Shown: positions 1 to 6,432, numbered from the stretch's first letter. The stretch is 6,791 nucleotides of DNA from an uncultured Collinsella sp. (GCA_902475865.1 CABSBK010000060.1:1-6791), one strand, 5' to 3'. Notes: generated by a model not told the origin, from the letters alone. Made by a program: numbers and translations.

Positions 1-194
1 AATACAAGATGGAAGTGATTGGACATAAAGCACCATGACAAAACCGAGATATCCGACTGGCGAAAACTATTTTTGAGACGAAGAAGCAATGCCATGCGAT
101 CGTCATCATCCTCAAAAATGAGCTGATGAGCATTGCCTCTGGCGGTTACATGATATAGCCCGGTGGATGACTTTTGACGTGGTTGACGGGACAT
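1..194 (-). CDS. RAYT / IS200-like Y1 transposase, 5' part only
   Basis: Reading the minus strand from the ATG at 194-192 gives 64 residues with no stop before the window edge. Residues 14-21 read YHVTARGN, followed by an acidic IFEDDDDR stretch (26-33), and WCFMSNHFHLV ends the visible part. This N-terminal pattern is typical of REP-associated tyrosine transposases (RAYT, Y1/HUH superfamily). HFH at 60-62 is the metal-binding HUH motif. The catalytic tyrosine should lie beyond the edge and cannot be checked. Family members nick and rejoin single-stranded DNA at hairpin-containing sites and are tied to dispersed palindromic repeats. A ribosome binding site (AAAGGAG) lies 6-7 nt before the ATG. 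Codons such as CTA, AGA and TCA contrast with the narrow codon set of the neighbouring ribosomal genes, which fits a mobile or weakly expressed gene. Identity is secure at family level; whether the full gene is intact is unknown. Confidence 0.88.
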   Translation of the reverse strand, partial: MSRQPRQKSSTGLYHVTARGNAHQLIFEDDDDRMALLLRLKNSFRQSDISVLSWCFMSNHFHLV

Positions 195-315
195 CTTGGC
201 TCCTTTCGCTGAACGATTTACGGCGGGCAGTAGCCAATATTCGAAAGTGCCAAACATGCAAGCCCATGAAAGGTATTACCCGTTAGAAACGAGCCCCATT
301 CCAAATCATGCAAAA

Positions 316-399
316 TGATCCCTTGGGGACGGAGGAAAACGGATCACTGGTACCCTTGCGGACGGTAATGATCCGTTTTCCTCCGTCCCCAAGGGATCA
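316..399. repeat. Perfect 31-bp inverted repeat (palindromic element)
   Basis: The arm at 316-346 is the exact reverse complement of 369-399, separated by 22 nt. Inside the spacer TACC (351-354) can pair with GGTA (364-367), so one strand folds into a nearly continuous hairpin of about 84 nt. Each arm is itself bounded by TGATCC and GGATCA, so the element looks like two head-to-head copies of one 31-nt unit. It starts where the rplX terminator T-tract ends and lies 121 nt upstream of the RAYT start codon. That is the setting expected for a REP- or MITE-like palindrome. Whether it is dispersed in the genome cannot be seen here. Confidence 0.93.
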
Positions 400-433
400 A
401 AAAAGGCCCGGGTGCCGTGGCAACCGGGCCTTT
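399..433 (-). terminator. Intrinsic terminator after rplX
   Basis: On the minus strand AAAGGCCCGG (433-424) pairs with CCGGGCCTTT (411-402). The loop is closed further by an inner TGCC/GGCA pairing. A run of six T (404-399) follows. A GC-rich stem plus U-tract is a textbook rho-independent terminator. It sits 26 nt beyond the rplX stop and ends the ribosomal transcription unit. The U-tract touches the 31-bp palindrome. A small GCAAC/GTTGC hairpin (438-452) precedes it. Confidence 0.93.
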
Positions 434-459
434 GCTAGCAACTTGATGTTGCAGGCAGC

Positions 460-765
460 TTAGAACTTGTGGCCGCACTTCTTGCAGACGCGCAGCTTGT
501 TCTTGCCGTCCTTCTCGTGACCGACGCGGGTAACCTTACCGCACTCGGGGCAAACGAGATTGACGTTGGAGGCGTCGATAGGAGCCTCCTGCGAAACGAT
601 GCCGCCCTGCTGGTTGGCAGCGTTGGGCTTGACGGCCTTCTTGACGACCGAAACGCCCTCGACAACGACCTTGTTCTCGGCGGGAAGAGCACGCAGGACA
701 ACGCCCTGCTTGCCGCGATCCTTACCAGAGAGAACCTGGACCTTATCGCCCTTCTTGATATACAT
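460..765 (-). CDS. rplX: 50S ribosomal protein L24
   Basis: L24 is an assembly-initiator protein that binds the 5' region of 23S rRNA and ends up near the polypeptide exit. The 101-residue product is of normal length. A KOW motif occupies about residues 3-36 ([18 protein letters not shown] and following). The C-terminal part carries two CxxC pairs, C72/C75 and C94/C97, a zinc-ribbon type ending seen in the cysteine-bearing form of L24. The ATG is preceded by a GGGGAG ribosome binding site, and the gap to the rplN stop is only 13 nt, so the two genes are co-transcribed and probably translated in sequence. It is the last gene of the block: a strong terminator follows where rplE would normally begin. 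Confidence 0.97.
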   Translation of the reverse strand: MYIKKGDKVQVLSGKDRGKQGVVLRALPAENKVVVEGVSVVKKAVKPNAANQQGGIVSQEAPIDASNVNLVCPECGKVTRVGHEKDGKNKLRVCKKCGHKF

Positions 766-778
766 ATATCTCCCCTAA

Positions 779-1147
779 CTACAGGGTCTCGGGAGCGAGC
801 GAGACGATCTTCATGTACTTCTTGTCACGAAGCTCGCGAGCGACAGGCCCGAAGATACGGGTGCCGACGGGCGAACCATCGTTGTTGATGACAACGCAGG
901 CGTTCTCATCAAAGCGAATGTAGGAGCCATCCTTGCGGCGGATCTCCTTAACGGTGCGAACGACGACGCAACGGACAACGTCCTTCTTCTTGACGTTAGC
1001 GCCAGGGGTAGCCTCCTGGACAGCACCGATGAACGTATCGCCGATGCCTGCATAACGACGCTTGGAACCGCCAAGCACCTTGATGCAGCGAATCTTGCGA
1101 GCGCCGGAGTTGTCGGCGACGTTCAGCATGGTTTGCATCTGAATCAT
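779..1147 (-). CDS. rplN: 50S ribosomal protein L14
   Basis: L14 binds 23S rRNA and contributes to intersubunit contacts with 16S rRNA. The product is 122 residues, the usual length, and begins [18 protein letters not shown]. The family signature region lies around residues 60-87 ([20 protein letters not shown], then ENACVVI). The conserved ending [24 protein letters not shown] is complete. The ATG has a good GGAGGA site about 9 nt upstream. It is separated from rpsQ by a 118-nt spacer with strong predicted RNA structure. In E. coli this junction is the S10/spc operon boundary, so rplN may be separately controlled here too (inference). Confidence 0.98.
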   Translation of the reverse strand: MIQMQTMLNVADNSGARKIRCIKVLGGSKRRYAGIGDTFIGAVQEATPGANVKKKDVVRCVVVRTVKEIRRKDGSYIRFDENACVVINNDGSPVGTRIFGPVARELRDKKYMKIVSLAPETL

Positions 1148-1172
1148 GGTAGATGTTCCTCCGAACTAAGAA

Positions 1173-1238
1173 CCGAAGAGAGGTGCGCAGCCTTTATGCG
1201 GCCCGTGGTATGCAAGCCAGGCATACGCACATCTTCGG
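1173..1238 (-). promoter_or_regulatory. Structured RNA candidate in the rpsQ-rplN spacer
   Basis: Read on the minus strand, CCGAAGA (1238-1232) pairs with TCTTCGG (1179-1173). Next to it GTGCG (1230-1226) pairs with CGCAC (1187-1183). This 12-bp interrupted stem encloses two smaller hairpins: TATGC/GCATA (1225-1221 with 1213-1209) and a weak GCC/GGC (1202-1200 with 1192-1190). The outcome is a three-way-junction fold that ends about 26 nt before the rplN start and leaves the ribosome binding site just outside. Position suggests an rplN leader or a processing site. No known family is recognised. Confidence 0.5.
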
Positions 1239-1265
1239 AAACGTACAAGTCGTAAGAGCGACTGC

Positions 1266-1526
1266 TTATTTAGCGCGCTCGACGACCTCGATGAGGCGCC
1301 AACGCTTCATCTTGGACATAGGACGGGTCTCCATAACGCGGACGGTATCGCCCACGCCAGCCGTGCACTCCTCGTCGTGAGCGTGCAGCTTCTTGGAGCT
1401 GGTCATCATCTTGCCGTACTTGGGGTGACGCTTGCGCTCGGTGATGGTGACAACGATGGTCTTGGCACCGGAGACGGAGGTAACGACACCCGTACGGACC
1501 TTACGCGAGTTACGCGAATCAGTCAT
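1266..1526 (-). CDS. rpsQ: 30S ribosomal protein S17
   Basis: S17 is an early-binding OB-fold protein of the small subunit that contacts 16S rRNA. The product has 86 residues, in the normal range. The family signature is at 59-71 (GDTVRVMETRPMS), preceded by the conserved ERKRHPKYGK segment (30-39). The ATG is preceded by AAGGAGAG, and the spacing to the rpmC stop is 16 nt. In the E. coli arrangement rpsQ is the last gene of the S10 operon. Here it is likewise followed by an untranslated gap (118 nt), the longest within the rplB-to-rplX run. Confidence 0.98.
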   Translation of the reverse strand: MTDSRNSRKVRTGVVTSVSGAKTIVVTITERKRHPKYGKMMTSSKKLHAHDEECTAGVGDTVRVMETRPMSKMKRWRLIEVVERAK

Positions 1527-1542
1527 GTTCTCTCCTTAGGTC

Positions 1543-1758
1543 CTACTCGGCGACAGCGGACTTCTCCGCTGCGATCTCGCGGGCGCGCTGCTCCGTGAGG
1601 ACGCGAGCGATGTCCTTCTTCACGGTGTTGACGCGAGCGGTGTTGTCCAGCTGGCTGGTGGCCATCTGGAAACGAAGGTTAAAGAGCTCGGCGCGCATTT
1701 CCTTCAGCTTCTCAACGAGCTGAGCGTCCGAGAGCTCACGAATCTCTGCGGGCTTCAT
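1543..1758 (-). CDS. rpmC: 50S ribosomal protein L29
   Basis: L29 is a small helical-hairpin protein next to the exit tunnel, beside L23. The 71 residues form two helices: about 2-33 (PAEIRELSDAQLVEKLKEMR, then AELFNLRFQ) and 40-66, which contains the family signature KKDIARVLTEQRARE (47-61). A short Ala/Glu-rich tail ends the protein. The start ATG overlaps the rplP stop by one base (TAATG), so translation is very probably coupled. Its ribosome binding site, GGAGGAGAAC (1770-1761), lies inside the rplP coding region. Confidence 0.97.
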   Translation of the reverse strand: MKPAEIRELSDAQLVEKLKEMRAELFNLRFQMATSQLDNTARVNTVKKDIARVLTEQRAREIAAEKSAVAE

Positions 1759-2261
1759 TAGTTCTCCTCCTTGGCGGCGGCGGCGTCCTCAGCAGCCCAC
1801 TTGGCCTCGAGAGCGGCCTCCTCAGCCATCTCCTTCTCGATGCGCTGCTCGGCGTTCTTGGCAGCAACAATCTTGGTCTTGATGGGAAGCTTGTGCTGTG
1901 CAAGACGCAGAGCCTCGCGAGCGACCTCCTCGGGCACGCCCTTGACCTCGAACATGATGCGGCCGGGCTTGACGACGGCCACCCACTCCTCGGGGTTACC
2001 CTTACCAGAACCCATGCGAGTCTCGGCAGGCTTCTTGGTGATGGGCTTATCGGGGAAGATCGTGATGTAGACACGACCGCCACGCTTCATGTAGCGGGTC
2101 ATGGCAATACGAGCGGCCTCGATCTGACGGTTGGTGATCCAATGGGCCTCGAGAGCCTGGATACCAAACTCGCCGAAATGCAGCTCGGTATTACCCTTGG
2201 CCTGGCCCTTCATGGAGCCACGCTGCACCTTGCGGTGAAGAATACGCTTAGGGGCAAGCAC
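1758..2261 (-). CDS. rplP: 50S ribosomal protein L16 with extended C-terminus
   Basis: L16 organises the A-site tRNA region of the 50S subunit. Conserved blocks are [11 protein letters not shown] (5-15), [15 protein letters not shown] (59-73) and [20 protein letters not shown] (82-101), all typical of the family. The protein is 167 residues, whereas the family is usually about 135-145. After the normal end ([11 protein letters not shown]) a tail of about 30 residues rich in Ala and Glu follows (136-167) and is probably helical. The start is GTG (2261-2259), overlapping the rpsC stop by one base (TAGTG). It is set by the matching MLxPKR start of the family and by a GAGGAGGGG site at 2276-2268. 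Translational coupling to rpsC is likely. Confidence 0.97.
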   Translation of the reverse strand: MLAPKRILHRKVQRGSMKGQAKGNTELHFGEFGIQALEAHWITNRQIEAARIAMTRYMKRGGRVYITIFPDKPITKKPAETRMGSGKGNPEEWVAVVKPGRIMFEVKGVPEEVAREALRLAQHKLPIKTKIVAAKNAEQRIEKEMAEEAALEAKWAAEDAAAAKEEN

Positions 2262-2971
2262 TACTGACCCCTCCTCTCGGAGTTACGACGACGAGGACGG
2301 GAAGAGCCCTCGAGTGCAGGGTTGGGAACAGGCTGGCCCGGGAGCTTCTCGCCCAGGTAGATCCAGACCTTCACGCCGCAGGCACCCATGGTGGTGCTGG
2401 CGACAGCCGTGCCGTAGTCGATCTTGGCACGGAGGGTGTGCAGAGGCACGCGACCCTCGCGGTACCACTCACGACGGCCCATCTCGGCACCGCCGAGACG
2501 ACCGGAGCACTGGATACGGATGCCCTTAGCGCCGGCCTTGCGGGCGGACTGGACAGCCTTGCGCATAGCGCGACGGAAGGCAACGCGGCCCTCGAGCTGC
2601 TCAGCGATGGACTGAGCAACGAGGTTGGCGTCAAGCTCGGGGCGCTTGATCTCGACAACGTCGACGGAGAGCTGGCCCTTGGAGACGCCAGCAACCTTCT
2701 CGAGCTCGGCGCGGAGGGTATCGATCTCGGCACCCTTCTTACCGATGACAACGCCGGGGCGAGCGGTGAGGATGATGACCTTCACCTTGTCGCCAGCGCG
2801 CTCGATCTCGACGCGGGAGACAGCTGCGCGGGAAAGACGCTTCTCGAGGTACTTGCGGATCTCGAGATCGTTACCGAGGGTCTTAGCGTAATCCTTCTCT
2901 GCGAACCAGCGGGAGCGCCAGTTCTCGGTGATGCCAAGACGGAAGCCGGTGGGGTAGACTTTCTGACCCAT
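2261..2971 (-). CDS. rpsC: 30S ribosomal protein S3
   Basis: S3 sits at the mRNA entry of the 30S subunit and has helicase-related contacts with mRNA. The product has 236 residues. The N-terminal segment is [15 protein letters not shown] type II KH domain spans about 40-110 with its GxxG loop at 77-80 (GKKG). The C-terminal domain carries the family signature region at about 156-190 ([20 protein letters not shown] and following). A short basic Arg-rich tail ends the protein. The ATG has an AAAGGAGG site inside the end of rplV, and only 6 nt separate the two genes. The TAG stop overlaps the GTG start of rplP. Confidence 0.98.
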   Translation of the reverse strand: MGQKVYPTGFRLGITENWRSRWFAEKDYAKTLGNDLEIRKYLEKRLSRAAVSRVEIERAGDKVKVIILTARPGVVIGKKGAEIDTLRAELEKVAGVSKGQLSVDVVEIKRPELDANLVAQSIAEQLEGRVAFRRAMRKAVQSARKAGAKGIRIQCSGRLGGAEMGRREWYREGRVPLHTLRAKIDYGTAVASTTMGACGVKVWIYLGEKLPGQPVPNPALEGSSRPRRRNSERRGQ

Positions 2972-2977
2972 ACAGCT

Positions 2978-3349
2978 TTACGCCTCCTTTCGAGGAGCAA
3001 CGACGACGGTGATGTGGGAAGTACGCTTCAGAATACGAGAAGCGGAACCCTTGGCGCGGGGACGGATGCGCTTAAGCGTCGGACCCTCGTCAACATAGGC
3101 AGCGGCGACAACCAGGTTGTCGGCACGCAGACCGTTGTTGTTCTCGGCGTTCGCAACGGCGGAACGGAGAACCTTCTCGACATCCACGGCGACGGCGCGG
3201 TCGCAGAAGTGGAGGATGTCGAAGGCCTGAGCGACAGGCTTGCGGCGGATCAGATCGACCACCAGGCGGGCCTTGCTGGGGGAAACACGCACGTACTTAG
3301 CGACGGCGCGAACCTCGGTGGCCTCAGTTTCAATAGACTTAGTTGCCAT
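2978..3349 (-). CDS. rplV: 50S ribosomal protein L22
   Basis: L22 lines the nascent-peptide exit tunnel together with L4; its long beta-hairpin reaches the constriction. The product is 123 residues. Recognisable blocks are [20 protein letters not shown] (15-34), the SAVANAENN segment (63-71) and the hairpin/signature region 83-116 containing [20 protein letters not shown]. Length and ends are normal. The ATG follows AGGGGG (3365-3360), which overlaps the rpsS stop codon; the gap between the genes is 14 nt. Changes in the hairpin of this protein are known to affect macrolide response in other bacteria; nothing unusual is seen here. Confidence 0.98.
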   Translation of the reverse strand: MATKSIETEATEVRAVAKYVRVSPSKARLVVDLIRRKPVAQAFDILHFCDRAVAVDVEKVLRSAVANAENNNGLRADNLVVAAAYVDEGPTLKRIRPRAKGSASRILKRTSHITVVVAPRKEA

Positions 3350-3363
3350 TTACGGTTAACCCC

Positions 3364-3624
3364 CTATTTGGCCTTGTGGCCACGGAACGTACGAGTCGGC
3401 GCGAACTCGCCGAGCTTGTGACCAACCATGGACTCGGTAACATACACGGGCACATGCTTGCGGCCGTCGTGGACGGCGATGGTGTGACCAACCATCTCGG
3501 GGAAGATGGTGGACGCGCGGGACCAGGTCTTCACGACGTCCTTCTTGCCAGCCTCGTTCATCGCGGTGATACGCGAGAGAAGGCGAGTCTCCACGAACGG
3601 GCCCTTTTTGAGACTTCTGCTCAT
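3364..3624 (-). CDS. rpsS: 30S ribosomal protein S19
   Basis: S19 lies in the 30S head, binds with S13 and forms bridges to the large subunit. The 86-residue product begins [11 protein letters not shown] and contains the family signature at about 53-77 ([20 protein letters not shown] and following), ending in [13 protein letters not shown]. All of this is fully canonical. An AGGAGA site about 8 nt before the ATG supports the start. It is 32 nt downstream of rplB and 14 nt upstream of rplV, without any sign of a separate promoter, so it belongs to the rplB-led unit. Confidence 0.98.
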   Translation of the reverse strand: MSRSLKKGPFVETRLLSRITAMNEAGKKDVVKTWSRASTIFPEMVGHTIAVHDGRKHVPVYVTESMVGHKLGEFAPTRTFRGHKAK

Positions 3625-3656
3625 AAGTGCTTTCTCCTAAAACTCGGTATCCGAAA

Positions 3657-4487
3657 TTACTTCTTACGGCGACGAATGATGTGCTGGTTCGAGACCTTCT
3701 TCTTCTTGCGCGTACGAAGGCCCTTCGTCGGCTTACCCCAGGGGGTAACAGAGGGACGACCAGAGGTGTGGTTCTTGCCCTCGCCACCGCCGTGCGGGTG
3801 GTCGACAGGGTTCATGACGGTACCGCGGACGGTCGGGCGCACGTTCAAGTGACGCTTACGGCCGGCCTTGCCGATGACGATGTTGGCGTGATCGGCGTTG
3901 CCGACCTCACCGACGGTGGCGCGGCAGGTAACGAGGATGCGGCGCATCTCGGAGGAAGGCATACGGACGATAGCGTACTTGCCCTCCTTACCCATCAGCT
4001 GGCAGGAGTTACCGGCGGAACGGGCGATAGCGGCGCCCTTGCCCGGCTGGAACTCGACGGCGTGGATGAGCGTACCGACGGGGATGTCGGCGAGGGGCAG
4101 AGCGTTGCCCGGCTTGATGTCGGCGTCAGAACCGGACATGACGGTCTGACCGACCTCGAGGCCCTTGGGGGCGAGGATGTAGCGCTTCTCACCGTCAGCG
4201 TAGTGCAGCAGAGCGATGCGAGCGGAACGGTTCGGATCGTACTCGATCGTGGCAACCTTGGCGGGCACGCCGTCCTTGTTGCGCTTGAAGTCGATCACGC
4301 GGTAACGACGCTTCACGCCGCCGCCCTGGTGGCGGGTGGTGATGCGGCCGTTGTTGTTACGACCGGCCTTCTTGGGCAGGGGCTCGAGAAGAGACTTCTC
4401 GGGCTTGGTGCAGGTGATCTCAGCGAAGTCGGAGACGGTCTGGAAACGCCTACCAGCGCTCGTGGGCTTGAGGTGCTTGACTGCCAT
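3657..4487 (-). CDS. rplB: 50S ribosomal protein L2
   Basis: L2 is a core 23S rRNA-binding protein needed for subunit joining and peptidyl-transferase activity. The product has 276 residues, the usual size. Conserved segments include [35 protein letters not shown] (44-63) and the family signature around 217-237, with [12 protein letters not shown]. The histidine at 230 corresponds by pattern to the functionally important E. coli His229. A basic tail ends the protein. The reading frame stays open another 25 codons upstream. I chose the ATG at 4487 because it matches the invariant family start MAVKxxKPTS and has an AAGGGA site about 8 nt before it. The extra upstream residues resemble nothing in the family and overlap the structured leader. 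Confidence 0.98.
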   Translation of the reverse strand: MAVKHLKPTSAGRRFQTVSDFAEITCTKPEKSLLEPLPKKAGRNNNGRITTRHQGGGVKRRYRVIDFKRNKDGVPAKVATIEYDPNRSARIALLHYADGEKRYILAPKGLEVGQTVMSGSDADIKPGNALPLADIPVGTLIHAVEFQPGKGAAIARSAGNSCQLMGKEGKYAIVRMPSSEMRRILVTCRATVGEVGNADHANIVIGKAGRKRHLNVRPTVRGTVMNPVDHPHGGGEGKNHTSGRPSVTPWGKPTKGLRTRKKKKVSNQHIIRRRKK

Positions 4488-4517
4488 TGAAACTTTCCCT
4501 TCTAGGAATCCGTTAGC

Positions 4518-4558
4518 CATCGCAGACAGGGATTCGAGGTTCTGCCTCGGGTGCGATG
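4518..4558 (-). promoter_or_regulatory. Leader hairpin upstream of rplB
   Basis: On the minus strand CATCGCA (4558-4552) pairs with TGCGATG (4524-4518). Inside it CGAGG (4549-4545) pairs with CCTCG (4539-4535) around a 5-nt loop. This two-part stem sits between the promoter-like box and the rplB start, about 30 nt before the ATG. It is a candidate target for ribosomal-protein feedback. No known RNA family is recognised and the role is inferred from position only. Confidence 0.4.
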
Positions 4559-4567
4559 ACACCGGAC

Positions 4568-4593
4568 GTATACACGGTTCCGGGCGTGTCCAT
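4568..4593 (-). promoter_or_regulatory. Copy 1 of a shared box, probable promoter of rplB unit
   Basis: Minus-strand reading: ATGGAC, then ACGCCCG, three bases, then CCGTGTATAC. It agrees at 23 of 26 positions with 6458-6433 upstream of rplC. The TATAC end could be a -10 element (here TATACG); 17 nt further upstream there is no good TTGACA-like hexamer. GGGCGT and ACGCCC (4582-4587 and 4599-4604) also form a small hairpin overlapping the box, and an AT-rich TATAAAA lies just upstream. The box is about 80 nt before the rplB ATG. Function as a promoter or operator is inferred. Confidence 0.5.
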
Positions 4594-4612
4594 TTTATAC
4601 GCCCAAAACCTT

Positions 4613-4648
4613 GAGCTCTCGCCTCCCCTATTTGGGAGGCATGAGCTC
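4613..4648 (-). terminator. Terminator- or attenuator-like hairpin after rplW
   Basis: GAGCTC (4648-4643) pairs with GAGCTC (4618-4613), and GCCTCCC (4640-4634) pairs with GGGAGGC (4627-4621), giving 13 base pairs around a 6-nt loop with a 2x2 internal loop. Downstream on the minus strand comes AAGGTTTTGGG, a poor U-tract, so termination would be partial at best. It lies about 19 nt past the rplW stop. It may attenuate read-through, protect or process the upstream mRNA, or separate rplC-rplD-rplW from the rplB-led unit. Confidence 0.5.
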
Positions 4649-4666
4649 ACTCAACAGCAGCGAGTC

Positions 4667-4954
4667 TTAGGCCTGGTTGCCAAAGACCTCGATGGTGTCG
4701 CCCTCGGCCAGCGTGACGATGGCCTTCTTCCAAGAACGGGTCTTGCCGGCGACATAGCGCACGCGCTTGGTCTTGGGCTTGACCGTCAGGGTGTTCACGC
4801 GAACGACCTTGACGCCGAAGATCTCCTCGACAGCGTCCTTGATCTGATACTTGTTAGCATCCTTGGCGACCTCGAACGTGTACTTGTTCTGCTCCATGCC
4901 GGAGAAGGAACGCTCGGACACGATCGGACGGATGATGATCTCGTGGGCGGTCAT
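4667..4954 (-). CDS. rplW: 50S ribosomal protein L23
   Basis: L23 sits at the tunnel exit and is the docking point for trigger factor and the signal recognition particle. The product has 95 residues. Key segments are RPIVSERS (9-16), with E14 in the position of the trigger-factor-contacting glutamate of other L23 proteins, KYTFEVAKDANKYQIKDAVE (24-43), then FGVKVVRVNTL and the late KKAIVTLAEGD (76-86). The ATG directly abuts the rplD stop (TAAATG), with a GGGGAGGTG site inside rplD, so translation is coupled. After rplW the cluster is broken by a 179-nt spacer before rplB (4488-4666), which is unusual for this junction. Confidence 0.98.
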   Translation of the reverse strand: MTAHEIIIRPIVSERSFSGMEQNKYTFEVAKDANKYQIKDAVEEIFGVKVVRVNTLTVKPKTKRVRYVAGKTRSWKKAIVTLAEGDTIEVFGNQA

Positions 4955-5581
4955 TTAAGCAAGCACCTCCCCGAAGTGAGCGGCGATGTCGGCGGGCATC
5001 AGCACAGCGTTGTTGTTGACGAGATCGTAGGTGTTGGCCTCGTCGGCAGTGATGATGAACGTCTTGGGAATGTTGCGGAACGACAGGTAGGCGTTGACGT
5101 CCTCATCGCGAACGATGATGGTCAGACGCTTGCCCTCAAGGCCGAGAGCCTTGAGCATGGCAACGGCAGCCTTGGTGGAAGGCTTCTCGAAGCCGTAGTC
5201 GTCGACGAGCACGAGCTCGCCATCGGCCAGCTTGGCGGACAGCGCGGAGCGCATAGCCAGCTTGACCTCTTTGTTGTTCATACGCTTAGCGTAGGAACGG
5301 GGCTTGGGGGCGAAGACAACGCCACCGTGACGCCACTGGGCAGCACGGATGGAACCCTGGCGGGCACGGCCGGTGCCCTTCTGACGCCAAGGCTTCTTGC
5401 CGCCACCGGAAACCTCAGAGCGACCCTTAGCGGACTGGGTGCCCTGACGCCAAGAGGCCATCTGGCACTTGACGATGTGGTGCATAACGTGGATGTTCGG
5501 CTCGATGCCGTACACCTCAGCGGCGAGCTCGGCCTCGGCGACCTTCTTGCCCTCGCTGTTCTTTACTTCAAACTTTGCCAT
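4955..5581 (-). CDS. rplD: 50S ribosomal protein L4
   Basis: L4 binds 23S rRNA early in assembly, and its long loop lines the exit tunnel with L22. In E. coli it also represses its own S10 operon. The product has 208 residues. The basic tunnel loop is at about 40-100, containing KGRSEVSGGGKKPWRQKGTG (52-71) followed by RARQGS and WRHGGVVFAPKPR. The C-terminal globular part follows with the conserved LVDD and YDLVNN segments. The ATG has an AAGGAG site 9 nt upstream, in the 46-nt gap after rplC. Whether L4 acts as repressor in this organism is unknown; the rplC leader described at 6256-6320 would be a possible target. Confidence 0.98.
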   Translation of the reverse strand: MAKFEVKNSEGKKVAEAELAAEVYGIEPNIHVMHHIVKCQMASWRQGTQSAKGRSEVSGGGKKPWRQKGTGRARQGSIRAAQWRHGGVVFAPKPRSYAKRMNNKEVKLAMRSALSAKLADGELVLVDDYGFEKPSTKAAVAMLKALGLEGKRLTIIVRDEDVNAYLSFRNIPKTFIITADEANTYDLVNNNAVLMPADIAAHFGEVLA

Positions 5582-5627
5582 TTAAGTGTTCTCCTTGGTA
5601 TGACGCTGGGCTAAATGGGCTGGGCCC

Positions 5628-6248
5628 TTAGGCCATACGGATGGCGACGAGACCATTCTTGGCACCCGGGACAGCGCCCTTGACCAAGATGAGGTTCTGC
5701 TCGGCATCGATGCGGACAACGGAAAGGTTCTTGACGGTAACGCGCTCGTTACCCATGTGACCGGCCATCTTGACGCCCTTGAGGACGCGCGCAGGATAGG
5801 CGCACTGACCGATAGAACCGGGGTGACGCTGGAAGTGAGAACCATGCGTCATAGGACCGCGGCGCTGACCCCAGCGCTTGATGCGACCCTGGAAGCCCTT
5901 ACCCTTGGAGGTACCGATGACGTCGACCTTCTCGACATCAGCGAAATCAGCGACGGTGACGACCTCGCCGACCTTGTGCTCCTCGCCGTTCTCGACGCGG
6001 ACCTCACGAAGGAAGCGGACAGGCTCGACGCCGGCCTTGGCGAAGTGACCAGCCATGGGCTTGTTCACGTTCTTGGCCTTGATGTCGCCGAAACCGATCT
6101 GGACGGCGTCATAGCCGTCGGTTGCCTGAGTTTTAACCTGCGAGACAGCGCAGGGGCCAGCCTGGATGACCGTGACGGGAACGACGTTGTCGTCCTCGTC
6201 CCAAACCTGGGTCATGCCAATCTTGCGGCCGAGAATCATGCTGATCAA
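5628..6248 (-). CDS. rplC: 50S ribosomal protein L3
   Basis: L3 is an early assembly protein whose extension reaches the peptidyl-transferase centre. The product has 206 residues from the TTG at 6248. Segments: [12 protein letters not shown] (5-16), then the extension loop with the family signature [20 protein letters not shown] (119-138) and [20 protein letters not shown] (143-162). The start is uncertain. TTG at 6248 gives four residues before ILGRKIG, as in many Gram-positive L3 proteins, and has a weak GGGA about 7 nt upstream. ATG at 6239 gives MILGRKIG (203 residues) but has no ribosome binding site. I prefer TTG only narrowly. It is the first gene of the block; rpsJ, its usual upstream neighbour, is absent from the 540 nt that precede it here. 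Confidence 0.95.
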   Translation of the reverse strand: MISMILGRKIGMTQVWDEDDNVVPVTVIQAGPCAVSQVKTQATDGYDAVQIGFGDIKAKNVNKPMAGHFAKAGVEPVRFLREVRVENGEEHKVGEVVTVADFADVEKVDVIGTSKGKGFQGRIKRWGQRRGPMTHGSHFQRHPGSIGQCAYPARVLKGVKMAGHMGNERVTVKNLSVVRIDAEQNLILVKGAVPGAKNGLVAIRMA

Positions 6249-6255
6249 GATATGA

Positions 6256-6320
6256 TCCCAACTCTCGCGTGGTCTTGGGACAATGCGTACACCACCGAGC
6301 GTACGCCCCTAGAGGACCAC
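6256..6320 (-). promoter_or_regulatory. rplC leader with two competing hairpins
   Basis: Fold A (minus strand): GTGGTC (6320-6315) pairs with GACCAC (6274-6269). Inside it GGG (6309-6307) pairs with CCC (6279-6277), and GCGTAC (6306-6301) pairs with GTACGC (6290-6285), 15 pairs in all. Fold B: TCCCAA (6280-6275) pairs with TTGGGA (6261-6256). TTGGGA contains the only Shine-Dalgarno candidate of rplC, 7 nt before the TTG. A and B share the CCC segment, so they compete. This is the layout of a translational switch or an autogenous ribosomal-protein target; function is inferred. Confidence 0.45.
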
Positions 6321-6432
6321 TACTTACACGACGTGCTCCCCAGTCTTGTATTGCGTCCGGACTACCTGACAACCCTATTAAGCAGGCATTTTGTCCAGCC
6401 AGAATACTCCCCTGGTTACACACAGCTGTTTA

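Noticed and set aside
1192..1250. Promoter in the rpsQ-rplN spacer (TTGTAC, 17 nt, TATGCC)
   Set aside because: Only about half of each hexamer fits the consensus, and the bases are better explained by the hairpin pairing.
2438..3421. Long plus-strand open frame (327 codons) opposite rpsC and rplV
   Set aside because: Antisense shadow of GC-rich, codon-biased genes; the protein is a low-complexity Leu/Gly/Asp-rich sequence without family features, and the minus-strand genes are certain.
3627..4490. Plus-strand open frame opposite rplB
   Set aside because: Mirror of the rplB codon pattern; no independent evidence such as a good ribosome binding site or domain.
4488..4562. Longer rplB reading frame starting 25 codons upstream
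   Set aside because: The upstream residues do not match the family, which starts at MAVKxxKPTS, and the AAGGGA site fits the ATG at 4487.
4556..5614. Plus-strand open frame (352 codons) opposite rplW and rplD
   Set aside because: Same kind of shadow; it runs through two confirmed ribosomal genes and the structured spacer and has no recognisable domain.
6133..6423. Minus-strand 96-codon frame overlapping the rplC start as a candidate upstream gene such as rpsJ
   Set aside because: Its sequence does not resemble S10, it overlaps the L3 coding region in another frame, and it covers the structured leader.
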